Assembly (NCBI GenBank): GCA_018340805.1
Contig: JACMZG010001870.1
Location: 48,881,682 to 48,945,681 of the forward strand
DNA from: Microvelia longipes
Lineage: Eukaryota; Arthropoda; Insecta; Hemiptera; Veliidae
Direction: 5' to 3'
DNA length: 64,000 nucleotides
Made by a program: the position numbers and the translations under genes. Positions 12,555-25,846 of this stretch are shown here, one piece after another; position 1 is the stretch's first letter, and every line of letters begins with the position of its first letter. The notes under the pieces are model-generated. The model made no database searches and had not been told where the DNA came from. It saw only the letters and a program-made list of their open reading frames with translations.

Positions 12555-12673
12555 GGAGCAGTTCGAACAAGTCCTCTGGTAGACCTCAGACTGGCTTACT
12601 TTGGAAAAGAAAAAATTTCTCTCATCCCATCCTATTCCAGAGTCATACAAAATTATATTCATCTTATAACCAG
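12555..12673 (+). CDS. Exon-like segment of unknown gene, probably misplaced
   Basis: A segment with two open frames ends at ACCAGG/GTAAGT. One frame reads AVRTSPLVDLRLAYFGKEK then ISLIPSYSRVIQNYIHL, which looks protein-like, but I do not recognise it. MADD homologues have no exon between LKQ and the linker, and the neighbourhood is a suspect contig, so it may belong to another gene. Confidence 0.3.
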
Positions 12674-13049
12674 GGTAAGTATTTTATTGATTCATTTATA
12701 CAAGGGCTGTTCATTAGGTCTTTTTAATTAAGTCTGGTTAAAAATCTAGCCCTGAGGTACGTGCACCAAGCGCGTTTCTTTTGGAATGCTTGCTTCCTTA
12801 CTTAACAATCCCCTTTGTCATTTTGCTGAAATCTACTCTGGATTTAGGTTACTTGGGTTGGTTATATCAACTTTATACTGATTTTAATCGATTCAGTACT
12901 CAAGAAACATAAACAAGGACTTTCATTCTTAGCAAAAATGTTTAACTTAACTGTGTTTATTTTGCAGAATCAGTAGAGTGGGTCAATAACATTACAACAA
13001 CATAGTTTTCTCTAGGATTCTTGATTTACTTAAATATATCAATAATCCT

Positions 13050-13540
13050 GGTGAACAGTAGGTTATATCATTTTGATACTACCAAGTTTTGCTAAACATG
13101 AATAGTTGACACAATATAATTGTGCGTGAGAACACATAGGAAATGTAACAAGCAAAATGCAATGCTACATCGGAACTGTTCCATCATTCGACATTCATCA
13201 TCATTGATGGCTCGACATAATGTCATGTCCCCACTCTGTTTCGTCACGATCTAACTCATCAGGCGCCAACAGAGCCTGAACTCACTCTGACCTTCAATTA
13301 ATTCCGAAGAATATAATGTGAATACTTACCAGAGACGAGCGGTGCTCTCTTACGCCATCATGCATGGCAAGCAAACATATATCATTTTGATACTACGAGT
13401 TTTGCAAACAAATAGTGACACAATATAATTGTGCGAGAACACCAAGGAAATGTAACAAGCAAATGCAATGCTACATCTGGGAACTGTCTTCATCATTCGA
13501 CATTCGTCATGCAAAGTCGTACTATCAAAATGATATAATG
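13050..13540 (+). repeat. Repeat family B, one and a half copies
   Basis: It starts TGATACTACCAAGTTTTGC and contains GACACAATATAATTGTGCG, GCTCGACATAATGTCATGTC and AATTCCGAAGAATATAATGTG in order. The unit restarts near 13383. Other copies are at 24.08, 25.66, 26.07 (inverted) and 34.74 kb. Non-coding, about 320 bp per unit. Confidence 0.7.
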
Positions 13541-13777
13541 TTTTGCTTGCCATTGCGTTTTATGAATTTTTATGAGTCATTTTTGCGGGTTATTGATTAA
13601 AAAAGTCGTTTCCGGAGAGCGCAAGTACAACAATAGACTGATTTTTGCACTAAGTTTCATCTCTAGCATAAACACACGGGAGCTACGATGATAACCAGAC
13701 CACCACACATACAGGCAGACAACTTTGCGGAAACCACTTTGAGAGGCTTAAAAAATCGGTGTACCAAATAGAAAACG

Positions 13778-13808
<31 letters not shown>

Positions 13809-14921
13809 ATTTTTTTTTACTGTTTCGTTGGACCTCAAAAAGAGGGTTGAGCAGATAAAAGTTTAAAAATGGCGAAATTGAGCGAAATAGAGCGAAAAAA
13901 TAGCATTTTGAGGGCACTTTTTTTCGTTTTTGCCACATTGTTCAGCAACTAGGTAACGGAGCGTATATTAACTGTATTCTGCTTAAAGCTAAGACTGTCC
14001 TGAAAAGTTTGATACCAATAACATTACATAGTCCTTTTAGATAAGGCACTTATGACCTCATAAAGTAGTCGAAAATGCGAAAAAACGTCATTTTTAGGGT
14101 GTTTTTACACGTTTACGCTTTTGCTCCTAAACTAGGTAACGGAGAGAACAATGACTATGCTCCGCTTAAACCCTACATTTACTGAAAAGTTAATACAATT
14201 ACATCAAATAGTCCTTTTAGATAAGGTACTTTTTTGCCCTCAGAAAACCCCGAAAATACGCTAAAATGAAGCAAATCTAAGAAAATTATGGTGTCTTGGC
14301 GTATTACTCCACTGCTCCCAAACTAGGTAACGGAGCGGATATTGACAAGCTCGGGTTTAAACAGAGACTTAACTGAAAAAATTTTACCAATTACATCAAA
14401 TAGTCCTTTTAGATAAGGCACTTATGGCTCTCTTGAAAATTACGAGATAAACAAAAAAAATGTTTTTTGAATTTTTCTTCCACATTTTACTTCATATCTC
14501 CTAAACTAAGTAACGGAAGCGAACATTAACTATCGCTCCACTTAAAACACTAGACTTTACTGAAAAATTAATACCAATTTACATCAATAAGTCCTTTTAG
14601 ATAAGGCACTCTTATGGCTCTCTTGAAAACCCAAGATACAGCGTAAATGAAGCAAAAAATCTAAGAAAATCATGGTGTCTGGCACGTATTACTCCCAATG
14701 CTCCCAAACTAGGTTAACGGAATGTCAAATTAAAACTATGTAAAAATTATTACATTGTTGTTGGTTAGTTATAACTAAAAGAAGTTAGTATTGCAACTCT
14801 TACTAGGTTCTATAAGCCATATAAGTTATTAATTCATTTTTAAGCTTAATAATTAAATGATTCTTATTCCTGAATTATTTTATTAAATTACTAGTTTCTA
14901 AATTAGGTAACGGAGAAAACA

Positions 14922-16331
14922 NCCCCCCACCCCCACCCCGAACACCCCCCCCAAACCCCCCCCCCCCCCCCCACCACCCCCCCACACCACAACCCCCCCA
15001 ACACCCCATCCACCCCCACCCCCACTCCCCACCCAACCCACAACCCCACCACCCTATACCCCCCCACCACACCCCACACCCCACCCCCCAACCACACTCA
15101 CACCCCCCACCAAAAAACGAAAAAAAAACACAACCACCCCCCAAAAAAAACACCAACCACCCCCACCAACACCCCCCCCACCCCCCCCCCCCTCCCCCCC
15201 CCACTCCCCACCCAACCCCCACCCCAACCCCCTCATCCCCCCCACCCACCCAAGCACGCCACCACCAGCACAGCCCCACCCCCCCACACCCTCCCACCAC
15301 TCACCCCAACCCACACCCGCACCTACCCCACCCTCAAAACCCCACACACCCCACCTTCCGCCACACCCCCCCACCCACCCCACCCCCCCCCCCCACCCCC
15401 CCCCCCACCCCCTCCCTCCGCCACACTCATACCCCTCTACCCACCCCCACAATCCCCCACACACTACCCCACCCGCAATCCATCCCCACCCCGCACTCAC
15501 CCCCCACACACCCCTCACCCACACACCCCCCACCCCCCCCCGCCCCCACCCCCCCCCCCCACCTACCCACACAGCACCCCCCCCACCTCACCACCTCCCA
15601 ACACCCCATCCCCACCCCACCCCACACCCACCACACCCACCACCATCACACCCCCCATCCGCCACTAACACCCCACACCCAAGCCCCGCCCCCAACCCCC
15701 CACACCCCTACATACAGCCCCCAACCCCCCCACAACACCCCCACACACCCCCCCCCCCCCCAACCCACCCCTCAACCCCCACCCCTCCCCCACCACACCA
15801 CACCCCCCACCCACTCACCCCACCACCCCTCCCCCCACAACCCCCACACCACCCCACCCCACCTCCCCTACTCCGCACCAACCCCCACATCCCCACCGCC
15901 CACCAAAACCAACCACCCCCACACTACCCACCACCCCACCCCCCCCCTCCCCCACACCCACCCCCAGCCCACCCTACCCACCACGCCAACACACCCAAAC
16001 CCTCCTCCCCCCACCCCCACTCTCCCCCACACCATGCCCACCCCCCACTCACACCACCCACCACCCACCCCAACCCCACCCCCACCTCACGCCCACCACA
16101 CCCCACCCCCCCCCCCCCACACCCCCAACACCATCCCCCCACATCCCCTCCACCACACCCAACCCCACACCCCCCCCTTCCACCCCAACACTCCACTCCC
16201 CGACCTCCCCCCACTCACACCCCCCCCCCCTGCAACCAACCCCCCACCCCCCCACCCCCCCCCCCACCCCACACCAATCACTCCAACCCCACAACCACCA
16301 CCCCTCGCACCACACACTCCCACCCCCCACA
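14922..16331. repeat. 1.4-kb block of almost only C and A
   Basis: After a single N at 14922 the + strand is nearly pure C and A, with very few G or T and no fixed period. It sits between two pieces of the foldback left arm that are adjacent or overlapping in the other copy. Long frames on both strands are a composition effect. It is likely a sequencing or consensus artefact; if real it would be an extreme G-run block on the minus strand. Confidence 0.8.
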
Positions 16332-18979
16332 CTGTTTTTCATTTACTGTAGTCTAACTACAAACTGCAGGCGCATAAATATTGATCCAATAATTTGTAAG
16401 CTGTTTATTTTTTATATTTTATAACATAGTGTATTCAATACAACCCAACTCTGCGTTGATATGTGTAACTATAAATTAAAATTTTACAGTCTACGATGAA
16501 ACAGACTGCCAACTTTTTGTTACAATCTAGTATTGACATATGAATCTTATTTATAATAAGTTATAAAATAATAGTTAAAACTAAACTCTTAGTATACTAC
16601 TTAAAACTGTTACTAACTTAACCCTTTATTAAATTTTTAATACTTAATTGCGGAAATTATTTAATTAAATAATTAATGGGTCTTAAATATTATTTACAGT
16701 ATGAGAATAGTTATAATTATATAGCTTCTAAAACTACAAAAACCAACCTTTTAAACAATTATTCATTTGGAATATTAAATTAATTATGTAAAAAATTTAC
16801 CGGTTGTTGGTTAGTATAACTAAAAGAAGTTAGTAGCAACTCTACTAGGTTTTATAAGCCATATAAGTAATAATTCATTTTAAGCTTAATTAAAATGATT
16901 CTTTATCCTGAATTATTTTATTAATTAACTAGTTTCTAAATTAGGTAACGGAGAAAGTTATAACTAAGCTTCATTTACACACAAGACTGTATAGAAAAAA
17001 TTACTACAAATTAAAATATTTTAGTCCTCTAAGATAAGGGACTGATAGCGATCAGATAATCATAAGTAATTACAAACATTAGAAATTTTATGATTTGTAA
17101 GCTGTTTATATATATATTACCTAACTGCTCCCAAACTAGGTAAGAACTAGGTAAAACTAGGAGAGAACAATAACTATGCTTTAATTTACACATAGGACTG
17201 TATAGAATAATGTATTACCAATTAAACATTTTAGTCCTCTAGATAAGGGACTGATAGCGATCAGATAATTTTAAGTAATTACAACATTAGAAATTTTATG
17301 ATTTGTAAGCTGTTTATATATATATTACCTAACAGCTTTTAAATTAGGTAACGGAGAGAACAATAACTATGCTTCATTTACACATAGGACTGTATAGAAT
17401 AATGTATTACTAATTAAATATTTTAGTCCTTTAAGATAAGGGACTGATAGCGATCAGATAATGATGATGTGGCGATGAGATACCGTAAGAGAAGAAGTAG
17501 GAGGAATATGTGTCTGGCAACTACTTCTACCTCACTACTTTTATAAATTGCTGCTAATGCAGGTGGTGTTAGCACGACTCTCAACAACGCCAGTGCTACC
17601 CCTCATTCGGTTTTACAAAAGGAGAGTGTGGAACCAATTTTTATACTGGTGATCCTCTATCTGACCTATAGAGGACTCAGAAACAAATCTTGATTTCCAT
17701 ATGGGCTCAGTGCCTTTTCAAATTACATGTGGGATAATCAAATTCATGATGACCATACCAGATTTCAAGAGGATATACAGAAGAAGGCCTGATCTAAGAG
17801 CAGGCATAGAAAAAATTACGTTGTAATGCTACATTGTAATGAAGATACAATTGTCCAGTGGAATATGCAAGGTCTCTGGAGTTAATGCGGAGCTATGGCG
17901 ATTTCTAGTGGAGTGAACACTGATTGCTCTGGCGATTGTGGAGACCAAGATAACACACCGCGGCTTTTAATAAATAAATAATAAATAAACGTTTATTTAC
18001 AAAAAAATTAACTTAATACATACTTACAAAAATATACTTTTTTGTAAAAGGGATGGACTCTAATGATAACATTAGTTCTTCCGTCCATCCTTTGATACAT
18101 AAAAATTAGCATATTTTTTTGAATATTTTATCTAATAACAGAAAAAGAGAGAGTTAAGTCATATCTTAATTGCTTAATAAGAAGTCCCATTTAAAAAATC
18201 AAGTATGTTGTATTCTTTATTTTGTTTTAATAAAAGGAATTTAGTTGTGACAATAGTCAACAGAGTTCGCTACAAACTAAGTTTATAACAAAAAAATTAA
18301 CAAACACAACTCACTCTCAATTTTTATACAATAAGAAATTAAACAAAAAAAATTAAATCAACAAAAATAAATAAATTAATATTATTACGCTTCCAATATT
18401 ATACTTTTTTTAAAAAAAAAATTAGAAGGTTTAAAAAAACCGTTGTTAAAACTCTGAAAATAAAAATATCAATATTCAACAAAATATAAACTTAAAAATG
18501 TCAACAATGACCAGTAATAAAAAGATTTGAAGATACTCATGACCTACCTATTAAAACATTTTTTAATAGGTATACGCAGTAGTATCTTTAGTTAACAACG
18601 AGACATAGTCCATCTAAAATTTCTTCTTGATTTTCTTGATGGTTTTACGCTTTATGATACTTCTTCTCTTAAATTCTATAAAGTGTCACATTGAAATCTT
18701 CCATTAAAATGACAATGAGAGGAACTATCGGGGGTTAGAGGCTGCAGAAGGTACAGTGCTTAGAAGCAGTAGGTAGAGTGTGAAAGTAGAGTTTAAAAAG
18801 GTAGAGTGAACATAAACAGTGCTTAGACTGTTACCGCCACTGTCTGTAGTTCCGTTGTTAGTTGGACCTTTGCAGTCAGAATATTAACTTAAAAAAATGG
18901 CCACGCCAAGCCCACGTTCAGCTATTACTGTATATTTTCTAAAAATGATGCAACCTGTGACATTAAAACTTAAAACGCT

Positions 18980-19235
18980 AAAGTCCATATGTATGGTGAT
19001 GACACTCAGATATATATTACCTATCCTGCGAATCTATATTAGAAAGCTGTTCAAGAATTGAATAAAGACCTCGAAAGTTTATTGGAATGGTCATCTAGCC
19101 ATGGGCTAGATGACCTAGCTCCAAAAATCCTTAATCTTATTCCTTCTGAATTATTTAAGTTGTCAGTTAAAACTTTCCATAAGAAGGCTAAAATACTTAT
19201 TTTAAACATCAAAAGATGCCAATGAGCTTTTCAGA
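18980..19235 (+). pseudogene. Non-LTR reverse transcriptase relic, second assembly copy
   Basis: YGDD at 18992-19003 and the same following stop and deletion as at 9555-9818, with a few single-base indels near 19205-19215. Nearly identical flanks show it is part of the foldback centre, not an independent insertion. Confidence 0.65.
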
Positions 19236-22200
19236 ATATAATATCTTCCTTTTTCCCTTACTATCACTATATTGTGCTATATCTTGTTATTAAAAATATT
19301 TTAACTAACTTAAATTCAACTTATAAGTTGCTTTAGTATTAAGTACTACTTAAAATTTTGCATTAGTGCGATTGTAGATTTTTTTTCCTTTTACTAGGAG
19401 CATCAGTATTATTGCTTTATTACAGACAGAGGATTAGGAAATTTAAACTATTCAAATTATAATACTACTATTTAAATTTAAACTATTATTAATGTGTAAT
19501 CATAACTTTATGAGACTGATTTTAACTGATTTTAACTAAAATTATTTTTTATTTCTTTTTTTTTATCTTAATTTTTTATTTTCCTAAATGTTTTTTTGTT
19601 GAAATAATTATTTTTTATCTTATTGTTGTATGTACCCATGGTATGTTTGTAGTTGCTTATTGTTAAATTATTTTCCTTTTTAAAAAAATGTTTTAATAGG
19701 TAGGTCATGAGTATCTTCAAATCTTTTTATTACTGGTCATTGTTGACATTTTTAAGTTTATATTTTTGTTGAATATTGATATTTTATTTTCAGAGTTTTA
19801 ACAACGGTTTTTTTAAACCTTCTAATTTTTTTTTTAAAAAAAGTATAATATTGGAAGCGTAATAATATTAATTTATTTATTTTTGTTGATTTAATTTTTT
19901 TTGTTTAATTTCTTATTGTATAAAAATTGAGAGTGAGTTGTGTTTGTTAATTTGTTTTGTTATAAACTTAGTTTGTAGCGAACTCTGTTGACTATTGTCA
20001 CAACTAAATTCCTTTTATTAAAACAAAATAAAGAATACAACATACTTGATTTTTTAAATGGGACTTCTTATTAAGCAATTAAGATATGACTTAACTCTCT
20101 CTTTTTCTGTTATTAGATAAAATATTCAAAAAAATATGCTAATTTTTATGTATCAAAGGATGGACGGAAGAACTAATGTTATCATTAGAGTCCATCCCTT
20201 TTACAAAAAAGTATATTTTTTGTAAGTATGTATTAAGTTAATTTTTTTTGTAAATAAACGTTTATTTATTTATTTATTTATTAAAAGCCGGCGCTGTGTT
20301 ATCTTGGTCTCCACAATCGCCAGAGCAATCAGTGTTCACTCCAGTAGAAATCGCCATAGCTCCGAGCAGTAACTCCAGAGACCTTGCATATTCCACTGGA
20401 CAATTGTATCTTTATTACAATGTAGCATTACAACGTAATTTTTTCTATGCCTGCTCTTAGATCAGGCCTTCTTCTGTATATCCTCTTGAAATCTGGTATG
20501 GTCATCATGAATTTGATTATCCCACATGTAATTTGAAAAGGCACTGAGCCCATATGGAAATCAAGATTTGGACTAAAAATGTTTAATTGTAATACATTAT
20601 TCTATACAGTCCTATGTGTAAATTAAAGCATAGTTATTGTTCTCTCCTAGTTTACCTAGTTCTTACTAGTTTGGGAGCAGTTAGGTAATATATATATGAA
20701 CAGCTTAAAAATCATAAAATTTCTAATATTTGTAATTACTTATGATTATCTGATCGCTAACAGTACCTTATTTAAGTGGACTACAAATTTTAATTTGTAG
20801 TAATTTTTTTCTATACAGTCTTGTGTGTAAATGAAGCTTAGTTATAACTTTCTCCGTTACCTAATTTAGAAACTAGTAATTAATAAAATAATTCAGGATA
20901 AAAGAATAATTTTAATTAAGCTTAAAATGAATTTATTACTTATATGGCTTATAAAACCTAGTAGAGTTGCATACTAACTTCTTTTAGTTATACTAACCAA
21001 CAACACGGTAATTAATTTTTACATAATTAATTTAATATTCCAAATGAATAATTGTTTAAAAGGTTGGTTTTTGTAGTTTTAGAAGCTATATAATTATAAC
21101 TATTCTCATACTGTAAATAATTATTTAAGACCCAATTTAAATAATTTCCGCAATTAAGTATTAAAATTTAATAAAGGGTTAAGTATAGTAACAGTTTTAA
21201 GTAGTATACTAAGAGTTTAGTTTTAACTATTATTTTATAACTTATTATAAATAAGATTCATATGTCAATACTAGATTGTAAAAAAAGTTGGCAGTCTGTT
21301 TCATCGTAGACTGTAAAATTTTAATTATAGTTACACATATCACGCAGAGTTGGGTTGTATAGAATACACTATGTTATAAAAATATAAAAAATAAACAGCT
21401 TACAAATTCATTGGATTCAATATTTATGCGCCTGCAGTTTGTTAGTTAGACTACGTATGAAAAACAGTTGTGTATTGCACGAAATCCATGTTTCAGCTGC
21501 TTGTATTTCACAAAATTTTCGGGATATTCTTAGAGCAATATGTGCCTTATGTAAAAGGACTATTAATTGTTATTAGTACTGAATTGTTCATTGGAGTCTA
21601 GTGTTTAAGCAAAGCATAATTTTCGCTCCGTTACCTAGTTTGGGAGCTATAGAATAAAATTTTTAAAACCACATGAAAAAACGCAATTTTCGTAAATATT
21701 CCGGTTTTTTCTGAGACCTATAAGTGCCTTATCTAAAAGGACTATTTGATGTAATTGGTACCAAATTGTTCAGTGAGGTCTATTGTTTAAGCCAATCATA
21801 GTCAATATCCTCTCCGTTACCTAGTTTGGGAGCATTGGAGTAATACGCGCCAAGACACCACGATTTTCTTAGATTTTGCTTCATTTTAGCGTATTTTCGG
21901 GGTTTTTCTGAGGTTAAAAAAGTACCTTATCTAAAAGGACTATTTGATGTAATTGATATTAAATTTTTCAATAAAGTCTAGTGTTTAAGCGGAGCATAAT
22001 TAATGTTCGCTCCGTTTCTTAGTTTAGGAGATATGGAGTAAAATATCGAGAAACTTCAAAGAAAAAAAAAATTTGGTTTATCCTTGTGATTTTCAGAGAG
22101 CCGTAAAGTGCCTTATCTGAAAGGACTATTTGATGTAATTGGTACCAAATTGTTCAGTAAAGTCTACTGTTTAACCCGAGGCTTGTCAATATCCGCTCCG

Positions 22201-22728
22201 TTACCTAGTTTTGGGAGCAGTGGAGTAATACGTGCCAAGACACCATAATTTTCTTAGATTTTGCTTCATTTTAGCGTATTTACGGGGTATTCTGAGGGCA
22301 AAAAAGTACCTTATCTAAAAGGACTATTTGATGTAATTGGTATTAAACTTTTCAGTAGAATGTAGGGTTTAAGCGGAGCATAGTCATTGTTCTCTCCGTT
22401 ATCTAGTTTAGGAGCAAAAGCGTAAAATTTGTAAAAACACCCTAAAAATGACGTTTTTCGCAGATTTTCGACTACTTTAAGAGGTCATAAGTGCCTTATC
22501 TAAAAGGACTATGTAATGTTATTGGTATCAAACTTTTCAGGACAGTCTTATCTTTAAGCAGAATACAGTTAACATACGCTCCGTTACCTAGTTGCTGAAC
22601 AATGTGGCAAAAACGAAAAAAAGTGCCCTCAAAATGCTATTTTTTCGCTCTATTTCGCTCAATTTCGCCATTTTTAAACTCTTTATCTGCTCAACCCTCT
22701 TTTTGAGGTCCAACGAACAGGAAAATAC

Positions 22729-22734
<6 letters not shown>

Positions 22735-22763
<29 letters not shown>

Positions 22764-24276
22764 GTTTCTATTTGGTACACCGATCTGTAGATAAAGTAAT
22801 ATATAAACCAAGTAGGGAAACTCCAATACTGTGTAAAAAAAATCCAGACTGGTTGCTGGCTTAAAATTAAAAAATAGCTAAAGTTGGAATAACAGTGCAT
22901 GACCCTTTTTAGGATTTAGGTTTTCTTATTTAATTTTATTGGTAACACTAGTAACATTAGGTGAGTTTTACTTTTTATAGTGTTTTCGTACGTGAATATG
23001 TACGTGCTAATTTAATGATTTTTGTATTAAATTCTATGAAATAATTGTTATAATAATTTATTAAAAGAAACTATAGTAAAGAACCACACGTTTTTATTAA
23101 GATTTTGAAGAACATAAAGACGGTAGTGTAATGCCTTAAATGAAACTTGAAATTACAAATGCTTTAATTATATTTATAATTTTTAGGTTAAAGTAGTTAA
23201 ATTACTAATTACAAATTAATATTTTTGAAGGGAGAAAACAAATATCACTCGCAAAAATGTACTAACTTAAGTAGTTCACATGAAAAAAAGTTCAATTAGC
23301 CGCTCATTTAAGGTATTTTAAACAAACCTAGTATATAAAATTTCGCGCTTAAACCTCTATCGGATGTGACATGACGTATTCCTTAAACAAATTATTAACA
23401 TTTTTATAATTAAATGTACAAAGAAATGCTATAAAAACAAAAATGTTGAATGCCGTAAATAGTTTGTTTACATTTACAAGGGTAAAACAAGATGGCTGCG
23501 CCCATAGGAAAATTTGAGCCAACTCCCTGGTGGACAAAATGTGAACTACATTCCAGGTCTGACAGAAATCGCATTTGTTTCACTACTTGGTTCATATGTT
23601 ACTTTACCTGAAGGTTAAACAAGAGCAATTAGTCCGTAACAATTATACATTTAAAAATTTAGCGCCTTAATTATAAAATGGTTGCGTAAACCCACAACAC
23701 TTTTATGTTATACTTACTAAGCCGATCACATAATAAACTTAGTTATGTCTCCGATCATCCAATAAATTACGTCTTTGTTCTAATTAGATGTAATAAGACT
23801 CTCTCTGTCTGTTAACGCAAGGCTTTGCAAAAGATGAACCAGGTTTGTTAGTTTGTTTAACATCACTTACATCGTAGATTACTCAAATATTTTACAATTA
23901 ATAATACTTTCTTAGTTTCAGAGGTTACTGTAGAATTATAATACTTCGTTTTTTCTTTTTTTTTGTAGATAATGAATTTTCTTAACTTTTTAAACTTATT
24001 TAATTTTTCCGATAAGACGAATTAATTTTACTTAAATGGGAATGCCTCCGTTACAAACAAAAATATTAAAGGTTTTTATCATTAGATACTACCGAGTTTT
24101 GCAAATCATGAATAGTTGACACAATATAATTGTGCGAAAGACACCTAGGAAATGTAACATGCAAAATAAATTGCTACATGTGGGAACTGTTCTATTATTC
24201 GACATTTGTCATCAATGATGGCTCGACATAATGTCATGTCCCACTCTGTTTCGTTACGTCTAACTCATCAGGGCGC
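22735..24276. repeat. 1.54-kb segment repeated at 24287-25846
   Basis: From the poly-A end of the foldback through the CTGTAGATA flank to GGGCGC, this segment recurs after the N gap with an offset of 1570-1571 bp and only a few indels (for example one T near 22908 and GAAAGAC versus GAAAAC near 24155). The most economical reading is overlapping contig ends, so the sequence is probably single-copy in the genome. AT-rich, non-coding. Confidence 0.88.
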
Positions 24277-24286
24277 NNNNNNNNNN
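24277..24286. other. Assembly gap (10 N)
   Basis: Ten N bases joining two contigs whose ends are duplicates of each other. Confidence 0.98.
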
Positions 24287-24334
<48 letters not shown>

Positions 24335-25846
24335 GTTTCTATTTGGTACACCGATCTGTAGATAAAGTAATATATAAACCAAGTAGGGAAACTCCAATAC
24401 TGTGTAAAAAAAATCCAGACTGGTTGCTGGCTTAAAATTAAAAAATAGCTAAAGTTGGAATAACAGTGCATGACCCTTTTAGGATTTAGGTTTTCTTATT
24501 TAATTTTATTGGTAACACTAGTAACATTAGGTGAGTTTTACTTTTTATAGTGTTTTCGTACGTGAATATGTACGTGCTAATTTAATGATTTTTGTATTAA
24601 ATTCTATGAAATAATTGTTATAATAATTTATTAAAAGAAACTATAGTAAAGAACCACACGTTTTTATTAAGATTTTGAAGAACATAAAGACGGTAGTGTA
24701 ATGCCTTAAATGAAACTTGAAATTACAAATGCTTTAATTATATTTATAATTTTTAGGTTAAAGTAGTTAAATTACTAATTACAAATTAATATTTTTGAAG
24801 GGAGAAAACAAATATCACTCGCAAAAATGTACTAACTTAAGTAGTTCACATGAAAAAAAGTTCAATTAGCCGCTCATTTAAGGTATTTTAAACAAACCTA
24901 GTATATAAAATTTCGCGCTTAAACCTCTATCGGATGTGACATGACGTATTCCTTAAACAAATTATTAACATTTTTATAATTAAATGTACAAAGAAATGCT
25001 ATAAAAACAAAAATGTTGAATGCCGTAAATAGTTTGTTTACATTTACAAGGGTAAAACAAGATGGCTGCGCCCATAGGAAAATTTGAGCCAACTCCCTGG
25101 TGGACAAAATGTGAACTACATTCCAGGTCTGACAGAAATCGCATTTGTTTCACTACTTGGTTCATATGTTACTTTACCTGAAGGTTAAACAAGAGCAATT
25201 AGTCCGTAACAATTATACATTTAAAAATTTAGCGCCTTAATTATAAAATGGTTGCGTAAACCCACAACACTTTTATGTTATACTTACTAAGCCGATCACA
25301 TAATAAACTTAGTTATGTCTCCGATCATCCAATAAATTACGTCTTTGTTCTAATTAGATGTAATAAGACTCTCTCTGTCTGTTAACGCAAGGCTTTGCAA
25401 AAGATGAACCAGGTTTGTTAGTTTGTTTAACATCACTTACATCGTAGATTACTCAAATATTTTACAATTAATAATACTTTCTTAGTTTCAGAGGTTACTG
25501 TAGAATTATAATACTTCGTTTTTTCTTTTTTTTTGTAGATAATGAATTTTCTTAACTTTTTAAACTTATTTAATTTTTCCGATAAGACGAATTAATTTTA
25601 CTTAAATGGGAATGCCTCCGTTACAAACAAAAATATTAAAGGTTTTTATCATTAGATACTACCGAGTTTTGCAAATCATGAATAGTTGACACAATATAAT
25701 TGTGCGAAAACACCTAGGAAATGATAACATGCAAAATAAATTGCTACATGTGGGAACTGTTCTATTATTCGACATTTGTCATCAATGATGGCTCGACATA
25801 ATGTCATGTCCCACTCTGTTTCGTTACGTCTAACTCATCAGGGCGC
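24287..25846. repeat. Start of contig C: foldback terminus and right flank
   Basis: A poly-A run and the inverted terminus end at 24355, followed by CTGTAGATA (24356-24364), the same 9-mer that precedes the element at 4636-4644. This pairs the left end in contig A with the right end here and supports a single insertion with a 9-bp duplication. The rest repeats 22785-24276. Confidence 0.8.

Larger units (their letters stand above)
13755..22784. mobile_element. Giant foldback element, contig B copy
   Basis: The same element as 4645-12542. Left end ATCGGTGTACC at 13755, central RT relic near 18980-19235, mirrored right arm 19696-22784 ending in poly-A and the inverted terminus. The right flank is CTGTAGATA (22785-22793), but the left flank (13746-13754) is GCTTAAAAA, so the two ends do not share a duplication. 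The left arm is interrupted by an A/C-only block and repeats part of itself (14740-14921 versus 16790-16955). It is best read as a chimeric or poorly resolved copy. Confidence 0.75.

Noticed and set aside
14875..16351. Long glycine/tryptophan-rich and proline-rich frames on both strands
   Set aside because: They come only from the A/C-only composition of the block; no codon structure or family.
16034..16351. A CRISPR array or coding repeat in the C-rich block
   Set aside because: No regular repeat-spacer period; the organism is eukaryotic.
22592..22864. Frame MLNNVAKTKKSALKMLFF..., also seen reversed near 4632 and 13663
   Set aside because: It is the foldback terminus read through a poly-A run; it recurs only because the terminus recurs.
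23349..23595. Minus-strand frames of 61-62 residues repeated at 24919-25165
   Set aside because: Repeated only because of the probable false contig overlap; no recognisable protein.
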